Assembly (NCBI RefSeq): GCF_003589595.1
Contig: NW_020653719.1
Coordinates: forward strand, 1,315,616-1,379,615
Reading direction: 5' to 3'
Length of the DNA: 64,000 bases
Origin: Hyposmocoma kahamanoa
Taxonomy: Eukaryota; Arthropoda; Insecta; Lepidoptera; Cosmopterigidae
The notes below the pieces were generated by a model. The model did not search any database. It saw only the letters and a program-made list of their open reading frames with translations, and was not told the origin of the DNA. The translations under genes were made by a program, and so were the position numbers. Of this stretch, positions 23,016 through 34,490 are shown one piece after another; the stretch's first letter is position 1; every line of letters begins with the position of its first letter.

Positions 23016-26000
23016 CTGGGAATTACAAATATGTTTTTATTGCGAGTGTGACTATTGGCGATCAGCTGAGACGCAGCCTCCTAAATAGGTATGGTTTTTT
23101 TTTACATTTTACATTGCTTTCACATAATACTTTTCGGCTGTCTTTGTTTTACAAAATTTTGGCATTGTTTAGGTAAAATATTGTATTCTGTAACCATCTC
23201 AAATTAAACGCGTTTAGTTTGCCAAGGTGTTTCCATTATAGTGCACATATTTATGTACAGTCCACTAGCCATTATTGACATTGACCTATCAACAAAATGG
23301 AGTGTGTTTACGATGGATGGTCTCATGCTCCCGTCAGAGTTAGAAATGTTGTTTCTTTTCTGCTGTCAAACACAAATTAGGACTCAATCGATGCACAAAC
23401 GGGAATGACTGAATGTTAGCATCTGTCTCGTCCGAGATAGACACATTGCTGAGTCGTATCCTTTTTCTCTTTAGCGCCACTATGCACAGTTACTAACTTA
23501 AAATTATTCAGTCACTTGTTGTTTTAGTGTTAAGTATTAGGTTTTAGTGCGTATAGTGACACAATTTAAAGAACAAACGTTTTTTAATTCTTTCAAATAA
23601 ATAAAAAAAATAAAAAAAATGTATTTTTATTTATTTAACACATCGTGCGTCTGGTGTTAAAAAACACAGTAATGCTTACGTTACTGCTTGGCGGCAGAAA
23701 TGGGTATGGTGGCAGTATTTCCCTGGACGAAATCTTTCACAAGGAGCTATACTGCTACTAAGTAGAGTCCTTGTAGGTATATTACACTAGTTTTATAGTA
23801 GTATGTGGATGTTATAGCTAACAGCTCCAACTATCATTTCAATAATGAAACTAATAAACATCTGAAACTGAAAAAGACTAACCTTTTTCTTAGTATTAGT
23901 TTCTGTCACTTGTTTTACTTCCTCGTCTGGTTCTGAAGTTGATGGCGGTGGAGTGATGGCTTGCGCACATTTAGATGTCGTGGCCACCGCGTATTGAATC
24001 TGTTCTATCTCTTGTACTGAACATAAATATACACTAAAAACGATTGCTAAAACTTTTGGCAAAGTGAGTGTAAGTATAAAAGTTAAACGCTATATTAGGG
24101 CCCTCGTCCCGAATGTTAAAGGATTCATTTCTTGTACAGATCGATACCTCCAATGAACACTACGCCAACTTTATTTTTTTCCACATTTTCTGTTATAAAT
24201 AAACATATTTGTTACATAGTAAACAGTCATATTTATTTCCTAATGTTATGCTCGTGGCAACGGTTACCACGCCGGACTGCCAAGCAGAGGTCCCAGGTTC
24301 GATTCCCGGGCCGGGAGAAAGATTTGTATGGCCTACACTTATTTCTCTCGTAAGTTTGGGTGTCATTTGTGGCTGTTTATGTGTGTGTCCATGGCACCCG
24401 CGACACAGGGTTTCAGGGTACTGGGCTATGTTGAGAGTGTGCGTTATTATTATTATAATATATATACTCCGGAATCTTATTGTAAAAACGTATACAGTTC
24501 CCCATAAAAGAATCGTTTATCTTAGTTAAACGAAATCCTGGTACCATGAGTTTGGACTTAGTTCTAAGTTTAATATTATGGATATCTTCTTTCTTAATGA
24601 AACTATGTTATACTATACATACAAAACACAAAATAATTAGTTTCATTTCAAATCTAATATAACTTATTTTTTTATTTACCATTTTCGTCTTTTGTTTGTT
24701 GCTGTGTTTTATTGTTATGTGCAATACAGAGAAATGTTTAGCTAATCAGTGTCATGGACATTTTCAGACCCCAAACTCAATTAGACCCTTTGTATTGTTT
24801 TACACTTCATTTAATTGGGCAAACAGTGTAGGGTTATTTTACTACGCAACTCGAATGCCCAAATATATACAATTATCAAACAAGCAACTCTACCTTGACA
24901 TACATATCGCCTTGATATGATAAGGTCATATGTACTAAATTTTTTTTACGATCCCCAGTGATGGGACGAACAAGTCGTAAGTAGTAAGCGACACGCCTGT
25001 CCATTACAGTTGCAGTGCCACTGAGAGCTTTAAAACGGTAAGATCGGAGGGGCATTCCCTCTGCGCCCGTTACCCTGAGACATAAGCTGACCAGTCACAT
25101 GTGTCTGTAATTTCACCAGCACCCCTACCCTTCAAAACCGGAACGCAGTAACGCTCACATTACTGCTTGGCGGCAGAAATAAGTAAGGTAACAGTATTTC
25201 CCTGGACGAACTCTTACAAGGAGCTCTACTGTTTCAAGTAGTTCGCTTTATTTTTATGACTTTTTTGTAATAAAAGCCCTTTTGACGCGTGATTACAATT
25301 CACTTGTGACTTTGTTATTCCAACGATATGAGTGTTTACAAAGCATGTAATACCATATCGACGCCTTACTGTCTCAAACACGTGTCTTATAAAGAGTGAT
25401 GACTCAGGACATGGCAAACATTTTTATTTATTTTAAATTTCTAAAGGTCAGTGTATGAATATAAAAGAAATCTGATGTGGAATTACATGTAAAATTTGTA
25501 TATACAATCCATTTCTTGCATATCAGTAACTTTGTGCTTTAAGATACGAGTTTGAGAAAGTAAGGCGACGATATGTCGGCAAAATTTGGCTAAAAAGCCT
25601 CGTAACTCCGCCCTCGTATATCGAGCAATTAAGGCTTAAAATATGATTTGTAAATATGTTTTTTAGTTTTAAAAAAGGTAATAACCATAGTTCGTAATAT
25701 AATTATTTCTAATAATTCTGTTCTTAGTGCACGCTCAAAAGTTCACATTAACGGAGATTACGAGGTTTACAAATTTAGCCTATGCATTAAACATGTATTG
25801 TTATTTGTTTGTCTATAAATATTACCTACACATAATACAGAACACAACTAACACACACATACGTCAATAGAGCACACATTTTATTTATTAGTATTAAACT
25901 GTACCAATAGGTGGCATTATATGTATTAGGCATTATACGTAAGCAAGCTTTTAAGTTGCTAGAATCAACATTGCTTTTACACCTAATCAGCTTCTTTAGC

Positions 26001-28209
26001 GTGCCCGAGTACTTCTACAATGTATCATTTAATATATAATAATAAATTTTAACATACATAATATGTCTGGTTCTAGTGCTAAAAGCAAGCTAAGATATTT
26101 TGAAAGGTGTACTTACTTTCACATGCGAGCTTTTCGTTCGTGTGTTTCAGTGCCTCTACGGAAGGCGTATTTTTAATGTACTCCGACGCCGTTTGTAATA
26201 TTACTTGGTTAGAAGTCTGCAAAAAAATGTTATAAGTAGCTTTTTATTATATTAAGTGATGGGACGAACTAGTCGTGTCGTGCGTCTGGTTTTAAATGAG
26301 ACGTCTACCCCTAAGAGCGTTTGTCACAGGGGTCATTTTATCTCTAGGTGTTACAACCGGTATTCGTATTTTCTAAGATCCGAATCGGCCTTAGCGACAA
26401 CCGAAGTGGGTCCGAATTTTCTAGATTTGTATAGTCTCGGATTCCGAACAAATACGAATCGGATTAAGTGCTAATAGCTATAGAGCAATTCAGAGCTTTA
26501 AATTGTCAAGATCATAGAGGTAATGCCATTACACCCGTCATCCTGAGACAACCCTTACCTTTCAACACTAGGTGGCAGAACAGTTATTTCTAATTATGTC
26601 TTATTTTGATAACATTAATATTTTCTTCCGAAAGCAGCCCATAAAAACGTTAATAAACGGTTCAGTCATTAACTTATTTAAAAATAGTGAGGACACAAGT
26701 TGCACAGACTATTTTAATGTGCTAGATAACCACACCAATTGCGTGATCTCCAATTAAGGAATTCTCTGTACTATGAGATTAGAACCAATTTAGAAACGTT
26801 AATTTCCTTCTAGAACTTGGTACTTTGACATGCAGCACCCACATTGCAAACTGTGGGGCCACCTAGGCCGTGAAAAATAAAAAAAAAGTTTTTTTTACCA
26901 ATTTGCGAAATGTTTTTGGCAAAAGTTCATAATTAGAACTATAATATTATGTATTTAGAAATCTATTAAATATATGAAAATTATTACGTTGCAAAACCCA
27001 CCTGTGGGGGACATCCAAGTACTTGTGCTAGTTCTTCATAAGCTTTGTTGCATTGGACACGTCTCTCTCGCTCGTAGTGCGCATTACGTGCGCGTTTTTC
27101 GCTCTGAAACAATTAAACGTTTTCAAAAAGCTTCAATAAGAAGCCGTTACAACCAAAAACAACAAACGCATTGACTAATCCGTAAGGTTTGCTGACTCGA
27201 TCTATAGCTCAGTTGGTAGAGCAGTTGCCCTAGAAATATAGAGGCAAAACAGACTGGTTCTGATGGAAGGAAGTTATCTTTGTGTTCGATCTTTGTGTTG
27301 ACAAAATTATAATAAAATAGTGGAGTAATTTCATTAAAAAAAAATTCATATAATTATTTATTTCGATGATTACGCTAACGTCATTTGATGGAATGTATGA
27401 GTAGCTTAAGGAGGAGATGGGGAAGAAACTGTTTTGGTAGATCAAATGCTTTAGGTATTTACTCTTAAATTACAGTTTTACAAAAAATATACGATACACC
27501 TAAGGATATCGTCTAAAGAATATATTATATTGTTACACGATATGATGTACTTTATCCGTTCATATAAAATCCTGAAAACAGGATAAAATAAAACGAAATC
27601 CATAACATAAACTGTTGTTTTTATCAGAAGAATAAAGTTGTAAACGAAATTATCTACAAATTTTCAATTTGTTGTTTTTGCCTTTTTTTCCGAAAGCAGT
27701 TGTGTATTAACATAGAAAATAAACCAGTATCACTTTTTCAGCCATCGAATTTAATACACACTGGGTAACAATTTATGCGATAGTGATACAAATGTGAATA
27801 ATGTATAAAAATTAGAACGTCATCGCCGTACTGACGGGGCGACAACACATCGATAGTCGCGCAAATATGGATGATTGTTGGCTGCTAAATAATACACAGT
27901 GAAACAAAAAACATACCTAAAGTAAAATGTCTTAAAAATCAAACTAGTCAATAATGAATACGTAACTTACCAAAGAGAGCGGAGTCCTATTTTTGCCCGA
28001 AGGTCTACCACGCTTTCTCTATTAAAAAAAAATGCAAAAACTTTAAACAATCTATTCTAAATTTAAAATAAGTAAACATAGACACCATATTATATAAAAA
28101 AATGAAACATAACACAACACTTCACTTGACATTTAAAACGTTCAATGAAACTAGGAATTAATAAACATTTAAACCACTACAAATATCTATTGCTTACATC
28201 GATTTCCAT
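22713..28209 (-). CDS. AT-hook/bHLH protein, gene 2 (232 aa, six exons)
   Basis: Probable DNA-binding transcription factor. Coding exons in order: 28198-28209, 27971-28018, 27002-27103, 26117-26216, 23883-24016, 22713-23015; total 699 nt including the stop. Every junction is GT-AG with phases 0,0,0,1,0. The protein starts MEID, then the AT-hook RKRGRPSGKNR (residues 5-15). The basic region and helix 1 follow (RNAHYERERR, about residues 26-35), then a short loop (GCPPQ), helix 2 (VILQTASEYIKN) and an acidic, Gln-containing tail (PPPSTSEPDEEVKQ). The last exon begins with a Lys-rich segment (KTKGGKQKPRKAK) and is then Pro/Ser/Leu-rich. It is a tandem paralogue of gene 1: exons 1 and 3 have the same length (12 and 102 nt), and the exon 3 proteins agree at 19 of 34 positions. 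The C-terminal half shows no similarity to gene 1 apart from the Lys-rich start. The start codon follows a TATA-like promoter and leads into an ideal GTAAGC donor. I do not recognise a named orthologue. Confidence 0.82.
23640..23765 (+). repeat. Family A repeat, copy 3 (internally deleted)
   Basis: Only the first ~20 bp and the last ~110 bp of the family remain. Lies in intron 5 of gene 2. Confidence 0.75.
23883..24016 (-). CDS. bHLH gene 2, exon 5
   Basis: 134 nt entered in phase 1 and left in phase 0: IQEIEQIQYAVATT..., then a Pro/Ser/acidic segment ending NTKKK. It occupies the position of the 206-nt exon 5 of gene 1 (which starts IEKLCPQLG), but the sequence is not conserved. Confidence 0.75.
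24249..24467 (+). mobile_element. Family B tRNA-derived SINE, copy 1
   Basis: tRNA-like head (box A region near GGCAACGGTTACC, box B GGTTCGATTCCC), a conserved body (GTCCATGGCACCCGCGACAC) and a (TTA)n tail. Plus strand, within intron 4 of gene 2. This is a SINE and not a functional tRNA gene. Confidence 0.85.
24957..25240 (+). repeat. Family A repeat, copy 4 (near full length)
   Basis: Starts GGGACGAACAAGTCGT and ends GGAGCTCTACTG; retains the conserved hairpin CAGTAACG..CATTACTG. Intron 4 of gene 2. Confidence 0.9.
25370..25590. repeat. Repeat L, copy 1
   Basis: About 210 bp beginning CGTGTCTTATAAAGAGTGATGA and ending GAGAAAGTAAGGCGACGA. A clear homologue in the same orientation lies in intron 3 of gene 1 (37243-37495). 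Confidence 0.7.
26117..26216 (-). CDS. bHLH gene 2, exon 4 (helix 2)
   Basis: 100 nt, in phase 0, out phase 1. TSNQVILQTASEYIKN forms helix 2: V-I-L-x-x-A-x-E-Y-I matches the usual I-L-x-x-A-x-x-Y-I pattern of bHLH domains. The exon is flanked by a T-rich acceptor (ttttttgcag) and a GTAAGT donor. Confidence 0.82.
26256..26590 (+). repeat. Family A repeat, copy 5 (interrupted)
   Basis: Both ends of the family are present but a foreign ~150-bp segment (about 26315-26475, with repeated CGAATCGG/CGGATTCCG phrases) replaces the middle. Lies in intron 3 of gene 2. Confidence 0.65.
27002..27103 (-). CDS. bHLH gene 2, exon 3 (basic region and helix 1)
   Basis: 102 nt, 34 residues in phase 0 at both ends: SEKRARNAHYERERRVQC, then NKAYEELAQVLGCPPQ. 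It contains the E-R-x-R-R core that in bHLH proteins contacts the E-box. Four residues before the Glu is an Asn, where many E-box binders have His or Asn. Helix 1 ends in AQVLG, followed by the loop. Confidence 0.88.
27127..27345 (+). mobile_element. Family C tRNA-derived SINE abutting a splice acceptor
   Basis: Box A phrase TAGCTCAGTTGGTAGAGC (27193-27216 region), then the tail phrase GTTCGATCTTTGTGTTGA. It lies in intron 2 of gene 2. Its truncated head begins only about 20-25 bp from the acceptor of exon 3, so it may supply part of the branch-point region. Confidence 0.75.
27480..27600 (+). repeat. Repeat M, copy 1
   Basis: Contains ATATACGATACACCTAAGG, TCTAAAGAAT and AAAATCCTGAAAAC; the same phrases occur inverted at 55955-56075. 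Confidence 0.75.
27971..28018 (-). CDS. bHLH gene 2, exon 2 (AT-hook)
   Basis: 48 nt, 16 residues: RKRGRPSGKNRTPLSL. The Arg-Gly-Arg-Pro core flanked by Lys/Arg is a textbook AT-hook, a minor-groove DNA binder. Flanked by acceptor ttttaatag and donor GTAAGT. Confidence 0.85.
28198..28209 (-). CDS. bHLH gene 2, exon 1 (start codon)
   Basis: Codes for MEID, then donor GTAAGC. The equivalent exon of gene 1 (40128-40139) also codes for four residues with the same phase, which supports this otherwise tiny call. Confidence 0.7.
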
Positions 28210-28290
28210 GATCACATATTGCGAAATACTGGACTTGTACACTGTGTTTGTGCTTAAAGTGAAATGAATTGTAATGGAGGAAAATTTGCC

Positions 28291-28337
28291 ATTTTATGTG
28301 CTTGGGCGCATCTTGCCACTACCCTGCTCGCTACCTG
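28291..28337 (-). promoter_or_regulatory. Predicted core promoter of bHLH gene 2
   Basis: In the direction of the gene: AACAGGTAGC (28337 side), GATGCGC, then a TATA-like CATAAAAT (28298-28291), about 90 bp before the ATG. The same blocks in the same order lie upstream of gene 1. CAGGTAG is the sequence bound by the early-embryo factor Zelda in Drosophila; whether it acts so here is inference. Confidence 0.5.
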
Positions 28338-28499
28338 TTGCGGGCGGCACGGGTCGAGAGGGCGTGGTTAATTATTTAAAATTGTTTTCGAAAGATCGTG
28401 GTATTTTAAATGGCACTTCCAAACTTACCGTATTTTCCTATCTTCAACCCGTTATAGACTTGACAAATAAATTAATTTCATTGATATTATTTTTTGAGA

Positions 28500-28990
28500 C
28501 AATAGGTGCCTGTGCCAAATTGATATCCCGCATTGGATCTACGGAACACTCGAACTTGTTCTCCCATGACCTTCGATTACTCTCAAAAACCTTCCTCTGT
28601 GATCGTTGGTCAAAGTTTTGGGAGAGATTCCAGAAACAAAAAAGCAAATATTATGCGGACATTCGGCCTCAAATTCCCACAGTCCCTTAGTTGTTCAAAC
28701 CGTTCAGCCAATAAAGAAACTACATCAACACTCCCGTTCATCTGGTTAAAATAAGGATTAGGGATAACTCATTGTGGAGTGTGGTTTAGATAAAGGAAAC
28801 GTGGACCATATATTCTTTGATTGTACTAAATTGCGACATTCCCGTATGATATTCTCCCTCTTTCTATTCCTCTTCCTACTTCCATTAAATGCCTTTTGTC
28901 TCTGTCCTCTCAACCAAAAATATACCATGTTCTCTGTGAATTTATATATGTGAATCATATTAAATTGTAAATATTGTTCGTATGTAAACA
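28500..28990 (+). mobile_element. Non-LTR retrotransposon (Jockey-like) C-terminal remnant
   Basis: Frames interrupted by stops encode WSKFWERFQKQKSKYY and, later, CGLDKGNVDHIFFDCTKL. After a frameshift the sequence reads SIKCLLSLSSQPKIYHVLC. The C-G...D-H-I-F-F-D-C motif followed by P..(I/V)Y.VL is the C-terminal end of jockey-type elements. It is inactive. It begins a few hundred bp upstream of gene 2. Confidence 0.65.
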
Positions 28991-29775
28991 GTACACTTGT
29001 ACTTAAATATTATATATTGTTACTATTATTATATATATTATGTGTTGTCCAATTTATGCTGTCTCTTTTGTTCTAGGGATCAACTTGTGCAAAAATCTCT
29101 TCGATACTCCCTCTGAGTCTTCGAACACACTTTCTATGTACACTCCCTCAATGATGTTTATGAAACTAATACGTAACGGACACTGGCAGAATTGAGACAA
29201 TAAATTGGTCTCACAAGCCATTCATTAACGAAAAAAATATTTTTTTTATAGCTTAAATGATAAAATATGTAGTATACTGGCGCAAAAAGTCATTAAAAAA
29301 TTACTTATACACTAAATACTTTAAAGATTTTATGGCAATGTAAGGTTCATGTCTTCTATACTACCTATATTTATGACGCATATAATATTTCCTTAATTAA
29401 TTTATATCGACCGACAAAATTTTAATGGGGGTTAATTGTACTAATGAATTTGTATGAAGTATATACTCCATATGTGCATAAAGTTTACATACCATTAATT
29501 ACATTAATTTTTGTTTTTTTTTAATGGACACAATAATTATTGGTTAACAGTATAGCGTGCACGCCATTTTACTATCTTCATAATCATCATCAGCAAGTTA
29601 CCTTACACTGTTGGGTCTCATATGCAAGGTCCACTATGCTGACCAATTGCGGGTCGAGAGCTTTCACATATCATTTAATTGTGTAAAGTTATAAACCTTC
29701 CACGACATGTGTATATTTTTTTACAGTTAAACTAAGCGATGATTAGTTAATTTAACGCAAAATGTATCATTTTAG
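28991..29775. other. Intergenic, nothing recognised
   Basis: AT-rich spacer between the two bHLH genes; no exon candidates. Confidence 0.4.
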
Positions 29776-30062
29776 TAGCATTAGAGCGCCTTGTGAAAGA
29801 GTTCGTCCAGTGAAGTACTGCCGCCAAGCAGTAATGTGAGCATTACTGCGTTCTGATTCCGGTTTGAATGGTAAGGGTGCTGATGAAATTACAGGCACAT
29901 GGGACTTGTCAACGTATGTCTGCGGATGACAGGCGCAGTGGAAGTGCCCCTCATATCTTTGCGATTTAAAGCTCTGAGTGGCACTGCAACTATTAAGGAC
30001 AGGCGAGGATAAGGATATTATTGACGAGGCGCACAACTTGTTCGTCTCGTCACTTGATATTA
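29776..30062 (-). repeat. Family A repeat, copy 6 (near full length)
   Basis: Complete in the minus orientation, with the CAGTAATG..CATTACTG hairpin intact (29830-29849 region). Confidence 0.9.
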
Positions 30063-30184
30063 TATAAAAGAAAAACCTATTCAAAAAGTGTAGGACACAG
30101 ACAAGCGTTCTCCGAAGTACTCTTTCAGTCCTTACATAGTGATATAATAATATGAGACAAGTTGGCAAGTTCCATGTGCCTGGA

Positions 30185-30340
30185 ATTTCAATGGCTGGAT
30201 TCGAACCAACGTCTTCTAGAAAACTGTGCCAGACGCTGTGCCAACTAAGCCACGGTACGAACTAGCGAACCTTACGGATTTTTCTATGTGCTTGTTACAG
30301 ATTTATATTTTTGGTTGTTACACTTACGTCACGTCTGTTT
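30185..30340 (-). mobile_element. Family C tRNA-derived SINE
   Basis: The reverse complement reads GTGGCTTAGTTGGCACAGC (box A) and GGTTCGAATCCAGCC (box B). It is truncated after box B, and directly follows the family A copy to its left by about 120 bp. Confidence 0.8.
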
Positions 30341-31525
30341 TAATTGAATACTCAAATGTCACAAATCTCGTCGTCGTGATGATAATTTGTTTAAAAATTA
30401 TGCGGTTGATAAAAGCCAAAGAAATTATATGTCAATATCGCCGTACTTGTCATCTTTCAGCCTCTTCTTCTGTGAGATTATGAGAGTGTTAAAAGGTTTT
30501 TCGATCGATATCCACATGTTGTATCGATATTTCTGTAGCGCACGAGTCTTAATCCACGTCTCTCGGCGTGAAATTTACTAGTAACAAGGTATGAAGTTTT
30601 TTACACCGTTTAAAGATAAGCTGACATAAATATTCTCAGACCTGCTGCGATGATCCTTCTTATAGGCAATAAATATGCTCTATTTATGCGGCTAGGCTTT
30701 GAACCATATTCTTTGTTTAGCGCGTGGTTATATTTCGTGCGCCATTCTATTGTTTACTTTCGCTGAATTGTAACAAATGAATTTGGAACGGCATGGTGAT
30801 TTCTGGCTTTAGCTGATTTCTTTTGTTTTTTTTAAAAAGGATAATAATATATCAATCTGGAATATTCTCATGGTTACCATTGTCATAGGTACTGTAGAAA
30901 TTCTGTGTCAATATACATATATTAAAATTTTTTGAGGCTTTCGGCAACTGGCCGTCTATGCAAATGTATTATTCTGCACATGTAATTGAATTAGCATTTA
31001 TCTTTATATCAGCAAACCCTGCTTTAATAATTTGTAACGACGTCACATTTAATATTATTTAATATGATAGCCTTAAAAAATATAAGCCTAAAGAATCACT
31101 CCAGTGCCGAAATTAATGAATTTTTTTAGCATCGTTCTAACAGTACCTACACAATGACATTATGTTTTAATATGGTCAAATACATATCTACAGGTGTGTA
31201 AGTAATGATATAACAAATAGACCGTAATTTATATTTCCAAATTACCATTATTATTGTAATCAATGGACAATTTTATTAATTGTTAAAAATAACAAGCCTT
31301 TTGCTGATCATTATATTAATTATTTTTAATCAAGACAAAGGAAAAAAAAGACCGAAGTCAATGTATACTTAACAAAACGGCTACGGTGCTACAAGCGTAT
31401 TGTCGTAGAGCTCGTAGCATATTGCTACGCGGTCGCTGCGACGTGATTATAATTATGGATAGAATTTGTGCGCATGACATTGATTTTAGTGTAACATACT
31501 TATCAACGTTTTTTTTGATGATTAT
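30341..31525. other. Intergenic, nothing recognised
   Basis: AT-rich; no exon-like segment or repeat shared with the rest of the window was noticed. Confidence 0.4.
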
Positions 31526-31715
31526 CAAGAGACGGGGCGCATAAGTCGTGCGCCTAGTGTTAAGATCACGCCCACCCATAACTGTTGTCAAGTCCTATAA
31601 GCTTCTTGTTACACCAGCACCCTTAACCTTCAAAACCTTAACTCAGTAATGAGAGCATCCCTGCTTGGCGGCAGAAATATATGATGGTAGTATTTTTCTG
31701 GATTAACTTTTTAAC
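31526..31715 (+). repeat. Family A repeat, copy 7 (central deletion)
   Basis: Starts GACGGGGCGCATAAGTCGTG and retains CTGCTTGGCGGCAGAAAT; about 90 bp of the middle is missing. Confidence 0.8.
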
Positions 31716-32009
31716 ATTTTTGTCCTGCAAAAATGTATGGTTAACATTCTAGTTCACAGAGTGTATTTGAGGTTGAAGAAATTACCATACTTACACTAGA
31801 GTCACACTATTGAGGTGCGCGAAAAGAACCTCTCCCCACAACTCATGCTTTTCCTATTCGTTTGGCACGCCCTGGGCGACAATCGGCGAGTACCTTAGGC
31901 CAATTAGCAAACCCTTTTACCACGATCGCAAGCAGTACAGTGTATGCCATCTATACGATAAGAAGAAGGTTAGCGTCACAGTACATTTATGAAAATTTTA
32001 TTTATATCA

Positions 32010-32345
32010 TAGTTATTAATACAAAGGTTGAACACTTAGAAAAAATCCTTCGATCAGGCTGGATTCGAACCAACGTCTTCTAGCAAACCGTGGCAGACGC
32101 TGTGCTAACTAAGCGGTGGAAGGAACTAGCGAATCTTACGAGTTTTTCTATTCGCTTGTTGTCATTCTTTGTTTTTGGTTTTTAACGACTTATTAGTCCG
32201 CAGTCCGTAGTAGTAGGCCGTAGCTCCATCTGTGAGATCTCTACTACAGGCATCTATTCCACTGAAGCAATTTCTTCTAAGTGTTCGATTTTTGTATTAA
32301 TAATTATAACTAGTGGAGTAATTTCACAAAAATAGTTGAACATCA
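32010..32345 (-). mobile_element. Family C SINE with inverted tails at both ends
   Basis: The minus-strand tRNA-like part (GGTTCGAATCCAGCC, reverse of 32049-32072) has its tail at the left (TTATTAATACAAAGGTTGAAC). The right end (32288-32316) carries the same tail inverted (GTTCGATTTTTGTATTAATA). The same arrangement recurs at 16484-16710 and 36215-36500. Confidence 0.75.
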
Positions 32346-32349
32346 CGGT

Positions 32350-33225
32350 GGTCAAATATCGTGAAATTCAATAAAAAACTTAAAAAAAATTATGTTAAAA
32401 AATAATAATAAATAATAATAAACTGGCTTTCTTGGTATCTTGACATTCGTCTTCACGGGGCAAATATGGTTTCGGATGATATTCAAAATTTGTCAAGTAA
32501 AAAAAACGAGGTTCAAAACTAAGTAAACAAAAACTTTACACTCATTTATTAACTCAACAGTAATATTGTTGTTGGTAGTGACGATTGCGCTCTTTCAGGT
32601 TGTCTCAATCTATGATAGCTGAAATGAATATTGTAATAAATAAATGCGTACAAATATTTATTTACAAAAAAACTACGTCCCAGAATATCTTATAGGGAAA
32701 TCTGCCTTACGAATGAGTAGTAGATTTTAATCAGTGGCTATTATTATATATTATTATTATATATATAATAATAGTAGTTACAAAGAAACGTATTAAAACT
32801 CGCATTAATTTAAATCCAAAATATGTTAGCAAAGTTTTCGCAGAATTATTATTTTTTATCATTTAAGTCGACATAGATTTAATTTATGATCGTAGAGGAA
32901 ATAATACATAAACACATATTAATTGCAGCTATATGTATTTTATATATACTTGAAACTACAGTTGATCTATAAACAATTTTATTATGTACGAAGAATTTTC
33001 AAAAAGTTCGTTGCGGCGATTTTCATCGTAAAAAAGCTACAGAATATACTTTTCTGTACATACCAATCCTAACATTGTACAGGGAGTTTAGAGGGTGTTT
33101 GCAACACCCAAAACTTTTTGAGAAACAAATAAAAGTCCTAGACTTTCGGAAACATAATTACATGTTGCACTTTGCAGCATTCTGTCTTTTACAGAATAAA
33201 AATTATGACTGACGTGTTATTTTCA
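32350..33225. other. Intergenic, nothing recognised
   Basis: AT-rich, with (TTA)n and ATAATA runs near 32400 and 32740-32775; no coding signal. Confidence 0.4.
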
Positions 33226-33227
33226 AC

Positions 33228-33360
33228 TGACTTCAAAAAAGAGGAAATTCTCATTTTTTTTGTGTGTATGTTACGTTACTTACTCAGACATTTGTGAGAC
33301 GACTTCAATTATTCTTTTTTGTTGAAAACGGGGTACCTCTGTAGTGGTCCCATTCATAAC
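33228..33360 (+). repeat. Repeat H, copy 1
   Basis: Starts AACTGACTTCAAAAAAGAGG; contains GTGTGTATGTTACG and a GATTCTTTTTTGTTGRAAA-like phrase. Related copies at 44575-44710, 46795-47010 (inverted) and 51722-51990. Confidence 0.65.
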
Positions 33361-34073
33361 TGAATAAAATATTCTACTTCTAAGTGTGGTAAATTAGGTG
33401 GTAATTTAGGTTACCGTTGAGGAGATCGCGGCACCGAACACAGCGAAAGCAGACAAGATTTCGTACTCTTTTTTTAAGTTAAAAAGTTATAATATGCGAG
33501 TATATTATATTCTAGCTTAAGACTTATTAACACTTAACTTACACTTAACATTTATTAAAATATAGATAAAAACTTTTTTGGAAGCCTGTGTAGTGTTTCA
33601 AAAATATATTGTATTTCTGGGTAATAAGTAGTTAGGTACTAACATTGAAAAGACAATTTCATATTAAATGAAATTTTATTGATCAGCTCAATACGACAAA
33701 TTAATTATACAAACAAATACATTCATACAATACAATTAAGTAATGCACGTTTAAAACGATTAGTCATCCTTTTGTTGCACTAAATTACGTAATGTTATAA
33801 TTGCACAGGGAATAATGAATTAATAATAAAACTTTAAATTACATTAAAAGACCAAGATTACACAGGATACAAAATGTGACTAGAAATAAGTAAATTACGT
33901 AGTATTTATGACAAAAATTAATTACAAATGCTAAAAACCACTGGATAAATAAAAGGATGAAAATTGATTGACAATACATTAAAATGTCAAAAACTTACTT
34001 ATAAGGCACTTATCATTATTATTACTCAAAATTGTAATATTGCAGTTAAGTTAATATTAAAATATTAGGCTAA

Positions 34074-34079
34074 TTTATT
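34074..34079 (-). terminator. Poly(A) signal of bHLH gene 1
   Basis: AATAAA on the minus strand, about 340 nt after the stop codon of gene 1; the first canonical hexamer downstream that I see. Confidence 0.5.
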
Positions 34080-34415
34080 GGCGCGATTACTTAAAAACCT
34101 TAGACATCACAAACTGTTTCACAGTAATATTTTTCTGAGGTAAGCTTTCAAGTAGCTGAAATAAGTCAATATAACAATTATTCTAACAAGATTATCCGAA
34201 AAAATATTAACTAAACACTAACAAAGTGTGAAATTCGATAATTTGCTTGCATCATTGACTTTTCTTAAATCAAGATATGGAATAATGAACCCAGAAAACC
34301 TTTTTGGTCATATGACACCTGTATAAGGTAGACAAAAGTCGGTATTTGAAATAGGATATATGTCAAATGACCAACAAAGTACTAATGGATATTGTCAGTA
34401 CTCAACGTCACCTAT

Positions 34416-34490
34416 CTACACATTCGCAAAGTATTCTTCAAAATAATTGTTAGCCAAACCATCGGTTTGTATGAAGAAATCGTTCGCCAT
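34416..34490 (-). CDS. bHLH gene 1, exon 9 (terminal)
   Basis: Acceptor ttctttgtag, 24 residues from MANDFFIQTDG to EEYFANV, stop at 34416-34418. Entered in phase 0 from exon 8, so the Met is internal. Confidence 0.75.
   Translation of the reverse strand: MANDFFIQTDGLANNYFEEYFANV

Noticed and set aside
22726..23088. Plus-strand Gly/Asp-rich open frame of 120 codons
   Set aside because: It is the complement of exon 6 of bHLH gene 2, which has splice sites, phase agreement and a paralogue; the Gly-rich reading is the shadow of its Pro/Ser codons.
28274..28690. 138-codon plus-strand open frame upstream of bHLH gene 2
   Set aside because: Its start overlaps the predicted promoter of gene 2 and its end is a degraded LINE fragment; composition is a chance fusion.
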